From NCBI GenBank assembly GCA_037157565.1, contig JAZHRO010000014.1, positions 102,641,501 through 102,705,500 on the forward strand: a stretch of DNA of 64,000 bases. Direction: 5' to 3'. This document shows, one piece after another, positions 12,370 to 25,395 of this stretch; position 1 is the stretch's first letter, and each line of letters starts with the position of its first letter. The position numbers were made by a program, and so were the translations under genes. A model generated the notes under the pieces. The model searched no databases. It was not told the DNA's origin and saw only the letters and a list, made by a program, of their open reading frames with translations. The DNA is from Thalassia testudinum (lineage: Eukaryota; Streptophyta; Magnoliopsida; Alismatales; Hydrocharitaceae).

Positions 12370-15061
12370 TGGTGTTTAAGATTGTTGTGTTGTGGTATAG
12401 CAAAAACAACGCTCAAACAAATAAATTTTATTACTCGAAAAGGTTCTGAGGTCGAACACGGGGAGCAATATGGAATTTAAAGCTCAAGATCACAATTTAT
12501 AATGTAAATGAGCGTAATATATAAGTAAAAGATTAAGGCAAAATGATATAAGAAATCAATGATCAATGTGCAAAATGAGGAGGGTAAAATGGTGATTTAA
12601 ATCACCAATTACCCTTATACAGTAATAGCAAGTAGAAGCACAATATCAATCGAGTTAACTATAGCTTTAGAAATTCAAATCAGACGTCTGAAGATGGAAT
12701 TAGGTGACTTAAATGTCTGATGCTACAGTGCACTTCTGTTCCTTTCCCTTCTGATGTTTCTCTGCTGTGACTCTCTCTTCTCTTTTTCTTTTCTTCTTTT
12801 TTTTCTTCTTCTTTTGCTCAGCCTCTTCTTCTTCTTTTGCTGCCTTCTCCTTCTTCACACAAGGGAGGGGCTTCTCGAATTGGCTAAGTGTTAGCCAATG
12901 TCCTCTGCAACAAAACCCTCCCCCTACCCCGTGCAATCTCTCCTTCTCTTTCTCTCTTAGGCTTCACCCTCCCAGGGCCTCTCAATGGGTAACCGGGTAA
13001 TTGGGTAGGCGCAAACCCAGGTCTAGGGCTGCGGGCATGGTCGCAACCGAGTGAAGGGCTTAGGCGAGTCAGGTGCACTAGGTTCGCAGGTCAGGTGTCT
13101 CAGACAATGTGCGTGAGGTGAGCGTGCGGGGTCCTCACCGCCCTGTGTGTCGAGGCGATAAGCTGATGACACTTTTTCAATTTATGCGGTCATAGGGGCT
13201 TGTTAGCTTTCGAGGTAGGACTATCCCACCCTCCTTCCTTCACGTAGTAGCAGCAGCTTCCTTCGTCAAATTGGCATAGAGGACTTGGTCAAAGGCTCCA
13301 ATTGCTTCCTGGTTTGTGGTCTTGGAGATGCTTCGTTGTGTCTGGGACTTCTCCTGGGACCTGCAAGTGCTGAAGCAAGCTTTGAGCTTTGCTCAAAGCT
13401 TTGGTAATGGCAGCCGAGATCTGGGAACCTGAAAGCATGAAAATGGGCTAAAAGCCCCAATTAAAATAGTTCATGAGCTCCGCCGTGAGGCGAGGAATTG
13501 AACAGCAGTGTTTGTGAGGTGTGAGAGTGCATGAGGTGGTCGAACGGTGATGGAAGGTGAGTGTGAAAGTGCGGTGTTCGGTGGAGCAGTGGGGAGGCTA
13601 ATAGCCTCGAAGACTAGAGGGCTTTTGCTCTTTGGAACACAGCGAAGGTGTAGGAATGAACGACGACAGGATTGGTGGAGCGTAGTGGTCGTGCGAGCTT
13701 GCCAGGGGTACGCTGGTGAGGTGGAAGACGGAGGACGATGAGGCAAGTTGGCGATCAAAACGGAGCGGCGAGTTTCTGAAAATGAAGAGGGGAAGTCGAG
13801 GAGTTGTTTAGGAGGAAAGGAAGATGAAGGGGAGCGGAGTTGGCGTCGGTTGAGGTGTGGTTGACGCCGGAGACAAAGCTGCCCTGAGAGAGGTGGACGG
13901 TGAGGATGAAGGGGGGTAGGAGCGCCAGCGGGTGCTGCACGATGCGGAAGAAGGTAAGGAGGAAGAGTCTGCCACTGGTATTATGGTCAGACGACGAGGG
14001 GAGGCAGGGAGAGTCACCAGAGCTTGAAGAGCAAATCGGTCGAAGGAGGAAAGAGAGGAATTTGAGGGATTCTCTGGTCGAATTCAAGCTTGGAGGATCG
14101 GGTAGGCCTAGAGAGTCTTTATATAGGTGTCAGGGGGTTGATTAGTGCTTAGAAGCCAAGCTTTCAAGCTTGGAAGGTCGCTGGAGTTGGAAACCCAAAT
14201 TTCTCATGCGTTCGCATGAGAAATTGGGAAAGAATTGAAGCACAAGAATCGAACTGATTGAAAGAGGATTTCAAGAGGAATCTCTGGTTCAATTTTGAGG
14301 AAGTTTCATCAATCAATCAAGGAGAAATCCTCAATTGATTATCACCGGAGTTGTAGGAGTAGGAGTTTTGTGCATTGGGGATCTCTTTGTGAAAACGACG
14401 ACAAAGTTGGGGACCTATTTGAAAGGATTTTGAAAGTTAAGGGCAGAAATGTAATTAGACAGAACCAATTTGCAAACTAAGTCAAGCCAAACTCATCTTG
14501 GGTCCAAATTTTGGTACAAACCTAATTTGGACCTAAGGAATCTAATGGTGAAGTTGGATTTTGATTTTGACCATGTTTGACTGGGTAACTTATGCAAAAA
14601 CTGAAATTAGGGCAAATATCTATGTGTGATTCTATTATGGGTCAAAACGGGTTTTGATGGTTAAATTGAAGGTTCTAAGCCATAGAGAATATTTTTATAT
14701 AAATGTTAGAGGGTTTAGGTGAATTTTACCCTGATTAGAAGCTCAGTTAATTAAGCAAGTTTATTTTTAGGGTTTCAAAAGTCATTTAATTCTCAAAACA
14801 TGTGCAAACCCTTTTCTGATTGCTTTAACCCACTTGTTATCTTTTTAAGACCAATTGACCTTTATTCAATCCCTGAGAAAACCCGTGGTTGTACTTCATT
14901 TATGATAAGCTGGTAAAATTATAGTTTTAACCCTAGTTTCTTATTTTTCCTTTAGAATGATTATGCAATGACTTGTCACTCTCTGATGGTTAGATATGAG
15001 CATTTATTTACTTAATTGGGTCAAAATGAGCTAGTTATGGCTCATGATGGTGTTCCCATCA
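12370..15061 (-). repeat. 3' LTR of element G (2692 bp)
   Basis: The minus-strand start is TGATGGGAACACC at 15061, next to a polypurine tract. The end is ...ACACCA at 12370. It shares with the LTR of F the first 60 bp (catgagccataactagctc), the ccttaggtcc block and the U5 phrase ttcgacctc. A TATA box on the minus strand lies at 14117-14125 (TATATAAAG). The flanking taaat at 12365-12369 would be one target-site copy; the other is beyond the window. Open frames at 13471-14145 are LTR noise. Confidence 0.9.
14117..14125 (-). promoter_or_regulatory. TATA box in 3' LTR of element G
   Basis: TATATAAAG on the minus strand, followed downstream by the transcribed part of the LTR. Predicted from sequence and relative position only. 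Confidence 0.45.
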
Positions 15062-15073
15062 TACCCCCATGCC
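15062..15073 (-). other. Polypurine tract of element G
   Basis: Minus strand ggcatgggggta directly before the 3' LTR. The longer context gactagcaaaag...ggcatgggg is shared with C, D, E and F. Confidence 0.85.
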
Positions 15074-16410
15074 TAACTTTTGCTAGTCCCTTATCAAAAT
15101 TTCAAGGTATTAAATTTGATTCTAGACCATAGAACCTTTTGATGCTTAAAAACTTTGATGTGTGCTTTTTTTGTAGATTAGGTTAGAATGCCAATAGTAG
15201 GCCTAGAGGTACTCAAGTACCAACCAAGATTCGGACTTGACCAGCTCTAGCCTCAGTCTGCCGCGAAGGTTTCTAAGGCTCACAGGAACTACCCTAAGGT
15301 TCGTTGAACTCCACAGTTAAAGCACCCATGCTTGTAACATATTTTTAGCCCAGATTCAGTTTGAAGTGTGTTTTTGTCAGAGAGAGATAGAGGAATTTTT
15401 CTTTGTTTTTGGAGAGTTTTCTCTCTCTTTTCTTTTTATTTCTAGCTTCATATTAACTTTACAACACGGTCAGTATCGGATTTTTAGTCCTCATCATCAA
15501 TCCTCGCAGGGTCCCTGGTAATCAATGCTTCGAGATAGCATTGCCCATGGCAACCCCCAGAACCCTGGCTTTCGATATAATCCCACCCATGGCGTTCTGT
15601 AGGTAAATCCAGACCCTGACAATCGACATTTCGAGATAATGCCGCCCATGGCATCTGAACCAGCACAGGGTGCTTACATGCCCCCGGTAGGATATGTAGA
15701 TATCTTAGGAGACAATCACTGAGGAGACGATATGTTATTGCGCATCTTCAAGGGCAATTTCCCACCTCTCCACGTCGGGAACTCATCCAAATCAACTTGT
15801 GTTGATTAGCCGCTCCTAATCTAGGTAACTTTTTTAGAACAAGTTTAACGCATTTACGTGATTTTGATACTTAGGCGCACTGAACTAAACTATGTGTGGA
15901 TTGGGGTGCTTAGGTTACCGAGTTCCACAAACCAGAGGTCAGTTAACGAGCTTGAATAATCCCTAAGCCTTAGACCTAATACTTAAGCTTCGCATTTTCC
16001 CCAACTTCTTGAGGATTATCCAGATCTTAGCAGGTACTTGAATTTTTAAGCCTAGGATTACATCCCAAGAGGCTTAAAATCAGTGTTCCTACTAATCTCT
16101 TCTTTGTTTTATTAGCACTTTTTTTTTCCTTTCATTTTCTTTCTTTTAATATGGTCTAGAACTAAGTCAATTCCTTAATCTTTTACTAATGACTCACTTT
16201 TTCTTTTCTTTTCAAATTGTGCTCTTTTTTGACATTTTTATCTCTCCCTTTCTCCCCTCAAAATCTGATATGCCATCAAAATTTCTTCTCCTCTCAATTT
16301 TTTATTATTTTTCAATAATTTTCTTTTTTTTTGGTATTTTTAGAATATGTGATTTTTTTGATGAAACCCTTTCTTGTGAAGTGATTTTCATGGCATTTTG
16401 CACTTTAATA

Positions 16411-16422
16411 CTCCCCCATGCC
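16411..16422 (-). other. Second polypurine tract, element G
   Basis: Minus strand ggcatgggggag, preceded by aatgaggacatt. It is about 1.35 kb upstream of the 3' LTR and matches the sites in C, D, E and F. Confidence 0.6.
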
Positions 16423-16701
16423 TACGATTTGTAATGTCCTCATTATAAACTAGGTGGGTTCGAGTTTAGCTTAGATCATTCATTAGAGCAGATGTTGGGT
16501 AGGTGAATGGGTTGTGGTGATTGTTGTAGACGATTTCAAGCTCGAGTTCGGGTACCAGAGGTGGAGTCGGCTATTCTAATGGATGAACCCTAAAGTGCAA
16601 TGATGGGTACCAGAGTTCAGCATAAGATGTGTCAGGAAGGGTTTCGGGTTTTTCGAAATGATGGGTTGCCTCCCGTTAAGCGCTGAGTTTAACGCCATTA
16701 G

Positions 16702-16706
16702 CCGGA
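16702..16706. repeat. Target-site duplication of element E, left copy
   Basis: ccgga, pairing with ccggg at 51402-51406 (one mismatch). Joining the flanks restores the 3' UTR order seen in F. Confidence 0.8.
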
Positions 16707-17056
16707 TGGTAGAACTCGAATAGGTTGTGTTAATATGGTGAAATTATCGTTGAAGTTAATATAGTGGTTAACCTAAATCGAGTCTAACCATCTTTCACAA
16801 AAATTTTTTTTAACCTGGCCTACTTAATTTTATCTTGGTCACTTTTAGGCCCAGGGTCGATCTCAGGGAGGAGGGAATTAAAGGTGAAGAAGTTTCTATG
16901 CCTTTCCTAAAATGTATCTCTTCCGTGTGCGAAGGCGCTTACTTTACGTGGGTATCGGGGAATATCAACAACTGGTGCAGATATTCCTGCGATATAATGC
17001 GCGGTGGAGTGACTAGTGTAAGGGCATATGGATACAGGTAGGTGATGTGTATGTAA

Positions 17057-17057
<1 letters not shown>

Positions 17058-17105
<48 letters not shown>

Positions 17106-17393
17106 TAGGGTTATAACTATATAGGTATATATGTAGTTGTGTGTATATATATATATATATATATACGTGTATATATATATTTATAAATATATATATAGAT
17201 ATATATATATATATATGTATATATGTACAAATATATATACATATATATGTGTATGTATATATACTTATATATAGTTGTATAGGTATGAAGATGTATATAT
17301 GTAGATATATATATATATATATATGTATGTATATATGCCTATGTATGTATGTGTGTGTGTATATATATATGTATGTATATATATATATGTTTG

Positions 17394-17426
<33 letters not shown>

Positions 17427-17430
17427 GTGT
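17058..17430. repeat. TA/TG microsatellite in 3' LTR of element E
   Basis: Starts with more than 40 bp of pure (AT)n and continues as tatatg and tgtatg units. Same relative place as in the other LTRs. Confidence 0.95.
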
Positions 17431-18099
17431 AGGTGTGTACAAGTGAGTAAGTGTACGAGTGTGTATGTGTATGAGTATGGGTGTGTTGTTGGCGGGTGAG
17501 TGTGAGAGAGAGGGTAGAGTTAAGTCATCTGGCGGGAGCGTCTGCCATATGATCTCGTAGGAGCGCAGGCGCGCAAGGCCTTCATGCAGGCATAGGAGGG
17601 AACACGCGCGCTGGCTTCATGCGCAGGCAGGTGCGGGAGTGCAAAGCAGCGCATTGCGTAGCGCAGCGCACAGCACTGCGGGCAGGAGTGGGCGTGGGCG
17701 CAAATGCTGGCGTGGGCTCAGATGCGGGCGATCGGCTGGAGTGGGTTGCGGGAGAGGAGAGAGAGCGCTGTGCCACCAGCTAAGTGAGAAACAAGCCGGT
17801 GGCTACAGTGTCACGCTGAGAGGCGTGAACAATGGCTATAGTGCCGCGTGGGAGCGGGCGACCGGTAGCACCTGTTTTGTGTGTGCGGGCATGCTGGGAA
17901 GTGCCTGCGTGGGTGGGGAGAGCTCGCAGAGGTCTGCTGGCATGCGTGCGGTGGCCTGCGCTGCTTTAGGTGGCCGTTGCTGCTACTGGAGCTTCCGAGC
18001 TTGAAGCTCTGACAATGGCGGTGAGGGTATTCAGCGGTGAAATCAAATGGTGAAACCACCACGCCCACCTGCTCACGAAGGAGTTGGGCAGTGGTGGAA

Positions 18100-18130
18100 C
18101 TCACAGTGGCGGTCGTGGGACCACTGTAAG
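18100..18130 (-). other. Conserved LTR hairpin, element E 3' LTR copy
   Basis: Arms 18100-18109 and 18121-18130, 10 bp. In the minus-strand RNA the only irregular pair is a U.G wobble. The covarying pair is A:T here. Confidence 0.6.
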
Positions 18131-18616
18131 CTTTCTTTTGCCTGCAGTGTGTCTCTTCAGTGAGAAGAGATACTGCATATGGAGAGGGAGAGGGGAGGAG
18201 ATTGGCCTAGAGGAAAGTGTCTGTGGGTGGTGTCTGTTCAGGCTCTCTAGCGCAAGGGAGAGGACAAGGCTTTTTAAAGAAGGAGCCTGCCACAGCCATG
18301 TTGCTGGTGTTGCATGTCCAGCCATGCTGCTGGCAGAGGAGTGGCGCGAAGAGGCGTAAGCCCCATGCCCTGCAGCCACGCGAGGGAGAAGAATTCAAAG
18401 TCAAAAATAAAAAAAAAGAAAATGGTGAATTTGCAATGCAGCCCTTGATGAAGATGTTAATTAGATGGTCAATTATTCACTTTCCTCCCCTCTTTTAAAA
18501 GAAAAGCATGCATGTGTCTATGTACAAATGCCACTATTGCTACATAAGATGCAATGGTAGTGCTGGGAAATAACACAAGATGGCATATTTATTGGAGTAT
18601 TTTTGCTGTGCAATCA

Positions 18617-18629
18617 TACCCCCATGCTT
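18617..18629 (-). other. Polypurine tract of element E
   Basis: Minus strand gcatgggggta next to the 3' LTR, the start site for plus-strand DNA synthesis. Confidence 0.85.
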
Positions 18630-19130
18630 ATCTTTTGCTAGCCCCTAGTAAAACATTTTTTTGTTTCGTATTTAGAGATGATCTTAAGCTGAAGCTTGAA
18701 GTGACATGGGTGTGTTTATTTGTTGGATATTGTAAGAACCACTTTCAGAGAAGACTACCAGTACTTTAAGTCTTACGTGACATAGACCATCTCTCGACTA
18801 ACCTGGACTCTTGATATTTAAACCTTAAGTATTATTTCCAGGACTCAGAAATTTTTGTCGTACTTGAGATCTCAAGAGATTATGGTTTGTGCATAGTGAA
18901 GGATCAAGACTGACCAGATGAACATTAAGGCTCAAGCCCTAGGTTTCACGAATTTTTAAGTGCAGGTTGGTCCCAGTTTTAGCTCATGTCTTTGGATTGA
19001 CCCTTAAAAAGATGACGGAAAACTCAACCCTCATTTTTTTCTTTTGTGGCTCCAAGAATATATGGTAGAAATAGGGTATTTGTAACTTGCCCTGAAACAC
19101 TTTGAGGGAGAAGAATTTACAGACATTTGC

Positions 19131-19196
19131 GAGATATACTGACTTATTTGCACAGGTTTTTTCTTTTTTTTTTTGAAACAAGTGTCAGTATATCTC
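19131..19196 (-). other. Inverted repeat with A-rich loop in 3' UTR of E
   Basis: Perfect 13-bp arms GAGATATACTGAC (19131-19143) and GTCAGTATATCTC (19184-19196). The loop is A-rich in the RNA sense. It is also present in C and D. Confidence 0.7.
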
Positions 19197-19721
19197 TTAC
19201 AACTTTATTTGGAGGAGCACACTTTTTTGGTGGGAGAGTTTCTTTTTGGTGGAAAGAGTTTCTTCAAGACACAAGACTAAAGCCTGGGATAAAAAGTCTA
19301 CCTGCACGTACAGGTAAGGACTCCACCTTCCCTGATGAACACTAGGGTTGGATCTTATGTTCACCTGGTCTTTCTTGATATGTGTAGTGTGAACCAAGAT
19401 TACTTAGTCTCTCGAGTAGAAGCAAACCAATGGATCCTACACTGGTGTCTCAGGTACAAGAATACGTCCTTAGTTAGGAGAGATTCTGATCTATCTTATC
19501 AATGTTCAAGTGAATTAAGCCGAGGCTGAGCGAATTAAGCTTCTGTGGCCTGGAAAGTCTTTAAAACAGTGGTTGAATATCTATAAACACTTATTGTATT
19601 TTTGTTTCAGCCTTCAGATCATTACTAAACACCTTTTTTTTCTTTTTTTTTGCTATGTACATATTTATAGATGGATGGAAGCTGCATGATACCATATAAT
19701 ACCCAGATCCTATGGATATGC

Positions 19722-19734
19722 ACCCCCCCATGCC
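19722..19734 (-). other. Second polypurine tract, element E
   Basis: Minus strand ggcatgggggggt after tatgaggacata, about 1.1 kb upstream of the 3' LTR. Confidence 0.6.
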
Positions 19735-19964
19735 AAACGATGTTATGTCCTCATATGCATGCAGGGTAGAGGAAGGTCCAAAGATCAGGGAACGAGAGCT
19801 GAGGTGCAAGGTATATAGCAGGGTGGTAGGGTGGGTGGATGGTGGGTGGTGAAGTGAAAAGGTGCGAAGTGAAGTGTACGTGACAATGGAGGAGTGTTGC
19901 TGGGGTGCCTCCCAACGAGCACTTAATTTAACGTCCCTAGCTGGACTCAGAATGAGGCACGAAA

Positions 19965-22900
19965 TTAGTTACCCTCCAGCAGGGCAACCGTTTCTCCAAC
20001 GGGGGCAGGTTCATGAGTAAGATAAGGTTTTAAACGCTGCCCACTGACCGTAAATTTATGCCCAGATTTGAGATCTTCAATTTCAATGGCACCGTTGGGA
20101 AATGGTCTCGAGACCAGGAAGGGACCAATCAATTTGGACTTCAATTTCCCTGGAAAGAATTTGAGCTGGGCATTGTAAAGCCAAACTTGCTGAGATGGCT
20201 CAAATTCCTTCCGCTGAATTCGGGTGTCATGAAAAGCCTTAGTGTGTTGCTTGAAAGTTAAGGCAGAATCATAGGCTTCATGACGGAGCTCTTCCAGCTC
20301 TTGGAGTTGAAGTTTCCTTTCTCGACCACACAGGTCTGGGTCGAGGTTACATTGGCGAACAGCCCAATAAGCGCGGTGCTCCACCTCCACGGGCCAATGA
20401 CAAGGCTTCCCGTAAACGATTCTATAAGAAGACATACCTAGGGGAGCCTTGAAGGCTATCCAGTACGCCCAAAGTACGTCAATCAGCTTGTCGGACCAAT
20501 CCTTACGGTCAGGTCGAACCGTTTTCTGGAGAATTTGCTTGATTTGTCGGTTCGACACCTCAGCCTGGCCGTTCGTCTGAGGATGACATGGAGATGCGAT
20601 ACGATGGTGGACTCCATATTTCCTCAAAAGTGCCTGAAAAGAAGCATGGGTAAAATGGCTTCTTCCATCCGAGATAATGGCTCGAGGGATCCCAAAGCAT
20701 GCAAAAATGTGGTCTTTGATAAATCAAGTGGATATGACATGGTCAGCATGGCGCGCATGGGAATAGCCTTGATCCATTTTGAAACATAATCAATAGCAAC
20801 GAGGATGTATTCGAAGCCATTGGAAGGAGGAAAGGGACCCATGAAATCGATTCCCTAAATGTTGAAGATTTCAGCAGCTAGGATGGGTTGCAAGGGCATC
20901 ATGTCATGATGTGACATTGACCCTAACGACTGGCACCTAGTGCAATGTTTGGCAAAATTGTGTGCATCCTGGTGAAGGGAGGGCAAAAAAAAACCGCACT
21001 GCAACACCTTGGTTGCAATTTTCCTCCCAGAGAAATGGCCTCTGCAGGCGTGATCGTGGCAGAAGGATAGCACACTGGGGAATTCGCTGTCAGGAATACA
21101 GCGACAGATGATCTAGTCAGCACCTATTCAAAAAAGTAGTGGATTATCCCAGAAATAATACTTTGCTTCTGCAATGAGACGCTCGCGCTGGTTTTTAGGC
21201 CAGCCACGTGGAAGGGAACCAGAAGTAAGGTAATTGGCAATGTCGGCATACCAAGGTCCACTTGCCACATTAATTACCAATAGGTGCTCATCGGGAAAAA
21301 CCTCATTGATTGACAGGGTAAGTCCAATGTGGTCAGGGTCCAGTCTTGAGAGATGATCAGCCACAATATTCTGGGCTCCGGCCTTATCGCGGATCTCAAT
21401 GTCAAATTCTTGGAGCAGAAGGATCCAACGAATCAGTCTAGGCTTGGCATCCTTCTTGTGCATGAGATGGCGAATGGCCGTGTGGTTGGTGAATACAATA
21501 ACATGCGAGCCCAGAAGGTAAGAGTGGAATTTCTCCAGCCCAAAGACGACCGCTAGTTGTTCTTTTTCAGTGGTTGTATAATTACGCTGGGCCCCGTCCA
21601 ACGTCTTACTGGTGTAGTACACCACGAAGGGGTGTCTATTGCGTCTTTGTCTCAGGATGGCTCCGACTGCAAGGTCGGAAGCGTCACACATGAGTTCAAA
21701 GTTGAGGGACCAATCAAGTGGCTGGAGAACAAGGGCCTTGGTGACAGCATCACGCAGCTGCGTGAATGCTCGTATGCAGTCGGGGCCCATATCAAAGGGT
21801 ACCTCGGTTGATAGGAGATGAGTTAAAGGTCGAGAAATCTTGGAGAAGTCTTTGATGAATCTCCTATAGAAACCGATGTGTCCCAAGAAGGAGCAGATTT
21901 CTTTGACAGAGCCAGGCACAGGTAAATCAACAATTACATCAAGCTTAGCTCTGTCAACCTCGATACCCCTATCGGAGATGATATGTCCGAGAACAATTCC
22001 CTCGTGTACCATAAAATGACTTTTTTCCCAAGAGAGCATGAGGTTCACATCAATACATCTCCGAAGGATACGGGTCAAGTTGGCAAGACAGTCATCAAAA
22101 GAGGGTCCAAAGATCGAAAAGTCATCCATGAAAACCTCAAGAAAGTCACCCACCATGTCATGGAATATTGCCAGCATACATCTCTGGAATGTTGCTGGTG
22201 CATTACAAAGTCTGAACGGTATCCTTCTAAATGCAAAGGTGCTGAAGGGGAAGGTAATGGTGGTTTTCTCTTAGTCCCGGGGGTCAATTGCCACCTGGTT
22301 ATATCCAGAGAATCCATCTAGGAAACAGAAAATTTTATTTCCCGCTAACCACTCCAGGATTTGGTCAATAAAAGGTAGCGGAAAGTGATCTTTCTTAGTT
22401 GCCGCATTCGGTTTCCTATAATCTACACACACTGTCCAAGATGTAGGAGTGCGTGTAGGGATGGATTCGCCCATGTCATTGACACGGATGGTGAGTCCCG
22501 CCTTTTTGGGCACAACATGAATCGGGTTCACCCAGGGGCTATCGCTAATCGGGTAGATTATACCCGCATCTAGCCACTTAATAATTTCCTTTTTAACGAC
22601 CTCCTGTAAGTTAGGGTTGTGACGTCACTGCATCTCACAGGAAGGTCGAGCCTCCTCCTCCATATATATACGGTGAGTGCAGTAGGAGGGGCTAATGCCA
22701 GTTAAGTTTGATAAGGACCATCCAATGGATGCCTTGTGTTCCATAAGGACCTTTGTTAGTTTGCACTCTTGCTCCCTGGTTAATTTTGAACTAATGATTA
22801 TGGGGAGTATTTCATTTGGTCCCAAGAAAACATACTTAAGCGTATTAGGTAGCTCTTTCAGCTCGGGAGAGGATGGTGAAAGATTTGGCATTTCTTGGGA

Positions 22901-24178
22901 CAAGAGTGTCCCAAGCGGATCAGAAGAAAACAAGGTAGGAGGAAGAAGTTGGCCCTCAGATTGGCCAAGAAGAGGGGCATCTTGGGCTGATGGATCCAAA
23001 AAGGGATAGCCCCAGTGAGCAGTATTTGAGCTCAAGGTCCCAGTGTGGAGTAGCAATTCCGCTTGATTTGGCAGGAAAGAAAGGACAATCTGGTCTTCAA
23101 GAGTGTGGACCGACGGTGAGTAGCCTAAATATGACTTAGACCACGAGGTATGGGAAGTGGAGAAAACCTCGTCAGAAGTCTGGTCAGGAGAAGGTATGGG
23201 AAAAGGGAGGGATGGGGGAATGTCACAATATGTGTCGGTCAGGCAATCGTCTGTGTTTAAAGGCAATCCACAGCAGTCAGAATAGGTCTCTATTAGTCCG
23301 ATACACGCATTGATGGCCATGTCCTCGTCAGATGTGTCATCCTCGATGCAATCGCAATCAAAGTTCTTGGCTGCCTTGAAGATGTTAAGCTTGAGCTTCT
23401 TAGATCCAACGGCAATCTCAATACAACCCGACTCGCAGTCGATATGGGCGCGGGATGTGGCCAAGAAAGGTCGACCAAGGATGATCGGACAATCAGAAAG
23501 TGAGCTAGGAACTTCCATATCCAAAACAAGAAAGTCAATAGGAAAACAGAGACTATTGACCCTAACCACCACGTCTTCCACCACACCCTTTGGTATTTTG
23601 ACAGAATGATCTGCTAATTGTAACGTGACAGGGGTGGGTTTCAAATTTCCTAAGGCAAATTTCTCGGGCATGATGGTTGGTATAAGATTGATGGAAGATC
23701 CTAGGTCAAGCAGAGCACAGTTAAAATTGTAGCCTTGGATGCTACAAGAAATAAGCGGTGTGCCTGGATCTTTCTGCTTTGGTGGTAGATTTGACAGTAT
23801 AATACAACTCACATGAGGCGAGAGAACCACCAGATTCTTTGTTTTCTTAGACTGTCACCTAGGTGTAGTGTAGTCTTTGAAAAATCAGGTGACAGTAAGT
23901 ATGTGGTCGATAGCTCTAATAGGGGTACCTTGATTTCAATATCCCTGAATAAATTATGTAGGTTATCAAAGGTGTACATATCCTTTTTCTTGCCTTTTGG
24001 CTCCCTCAGTGGAGCCTTAGGGAATGGGACCGATTCTGGCACTAGTTTGGGTGTATCGTCCTCTCGCGAATGTGGTGCGCATCCCGAATGAGAGGGCGAT
24101 GAAAAAGATGGGCCAGGATCAGGTCGTGGCGGATCGACGGTTTGCTTACCGCTCCTCGTAGCAATCGCATTGGACGTC
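19965..24178 (-). pseudogene. End of gag, protease, RT, RNase H and integrase of element E (broken)
   Basis: Minus strand, in order: gag C-terminus (24178-23809); aspartic protease with LLDLGSS near 23707 and ILGRPFL near 23470; reverse transcriptase with VCVDYRKPN near 22430 and FMDD near 22125; RNase H with MCDASD near 21670 and ADHLSR near 21350; integrase HHCC zinc finger (21073-20930); DDE core with GIDFMG near 20850 and NGQAEVSNR near 20560; and an LFPGKLKSK...GPF C-terminus. The frame is broken by a stop at 22625-22627, a TGG-to-TAG stop at 20855-20857 and several shifts, so it cannot make a working enzyme. It is the only copy of pol in this subfamily in the window and the best guide to what C and D lost. 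Confidence 0.88.
24174..24178. repeat. Target-site duplication of element C, left copy
   Basis: acgtc, pairing with acgtt at 35354-35358 (one mismatch). The gag of E reads on from one side to the other. Confidence 0.8.
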
Positions 24179-24865
24179 TGGTGTCGGACTTGAATAGGTT
24201 GTTAATATGATGATTTTATCATTAAAGTGTGTATAGTGGTTAACCTAAATCGGACCTAACCATCTCTTTACAAAATTTGTTTACCTAGCCTAGTTGATTT
24301 TATCTTGGTCACTTTTAGGCCCAGGGTCGAACTCAGGGAAGTGGGGTACAAGTTAAGTTTCTACGCCTTTCCTACAACGAGTCTCTTCCTTTCGTTTATT
24401 GTGTTTTTGTTGTTTTTCTATTTGGATTTTTTTTGGTAATCTTTGTCCTTGAGGCACACCCTCAAAATTGGGTTCTTGGCTTTGAGCCAAAATAGGGTTC
24501 CAAAAAGGGTCTTGCTATTCGTAAGATGGGGTACCTGCAAGTCAAGCATTATCTTCTCTTTTATATATATTTTTTTATCTTTTTACTAACAGGAAAGCGA
24601 AACAGAAATAAAGTAAATATAGTGTATATATATATATATATGTATATGTTATATATGTATAAAGGGGTGGGGGTGGAGGCGGAGATGGAGTGTAGCATGG
24701 TGTCGAGTCGGTCGTCATCTAGAGAGACGCAACCAACAGGACTAGGAGCCGCGTGGAGTGTGGGATGGATGGTGGAAGATGTATGTAACCACGCTTTTTG
24801 TACGCGTGTATTGGGGAATATCAGCAACTGGTGCAGATATTCTCGCGATACCACGTATGGTAAAT

Positions 24866-25094
24866 AATGTGAAAAAATATATATATGTATATAATGTGAA
24901 AATATATATATGTATATATGTATATATGTAGCTATATGTATAGATAGATATATGTATAGATGTATATATATATATATGTATGTACATAATACTATATAGA
25001 TGTCTATATATATATATGTATATATAGATATATGTAGCTAGATATATATATAAATATGTATATATGTATGTATATATAAGTAGGTGTGTATATA

Positions 25095-25141
<47 letters not shown>

Positions 25142-25395
25142 GTATATGTATGTATATAGACTAGTACATTGTTATATAAGTACTAATATATGTATAAATA
25201 TATATATATACATATATATATAAGTATATAGATATATTTATATATATATGTATATGTATATGTATATATATATAAGTATATATATATATATATGTATATA
25301 AATATACGTATATATATATCAATATATGTAAGTATATATATAAGTTTACGTATATATATATATGTTTATAATAGAGTATAGGTGTGTGTGTGTGT
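24866..25395. repeat. TA/TG microsatellite in 3' LTR of element C
   Basis: About 0.53 kb of tatata and tatg units ending in (gt)n. The copy in the 5' LTR of the same element is about 55 bp shorter. Confidence 0.95.

Larger units (their letters stand above)
15074..16706 (-). other. 3' untranslated region of element G, with a conserved small ORF
   Basis: Collinear with 61256-62780 of F. It contains three imperfect repeats centred on CCATGG (15545, 15587 and 15646), a second polypurine tract at 16411-16422, and the conserved gcgcttaacgggaggcaac motif near 16665-16685. A 60-codon frame at 15666-15484 matches the end of a 96-codon frame in F. No envelope-like ORF is present. Cut at 16706 by element E; the sequence resumes at 51402. 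Confidence 0.8.
16707..18616 (-). repeat. 3' LTR of element E (1910 bp)
   Basis: The minus-strand start TGATTGCACAGC is at 18616, beside a polypurine tract; the far end is TGGTAGAAC on the plus strand. Both ends resemble the LTRs of C, D and I, but the middle is about 0.8 kb shorter, so E defines a separate LTR subfamily. It holds a microsatellite (17058-17430), a GC-rich block, the conserved hairpin (18100-18130) and a TTTAAAAAG TATA-like box near 18270. Confidence 0.93.
18630..19964 (-). other. 3' untranslated region of element E
   Basis: No gene. It contains a 13-bp inverted repeat (19131-19196), a second polypurine tract (19722-19734), a CACC-rich stretch (19820-19860), and the conserved gggaggcacccc motif near 19895-19920. 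Collinear with the 3' UTRs of C and D, except that those lack the part next to pol. Confidence 0.8.

Noticed and set aside
16939..17446. Long frames of Tyr-Ile repeats on both strands (also in other LTRs)
   Set aside because: Translation of TA/TG microsatellite; no coding potential.
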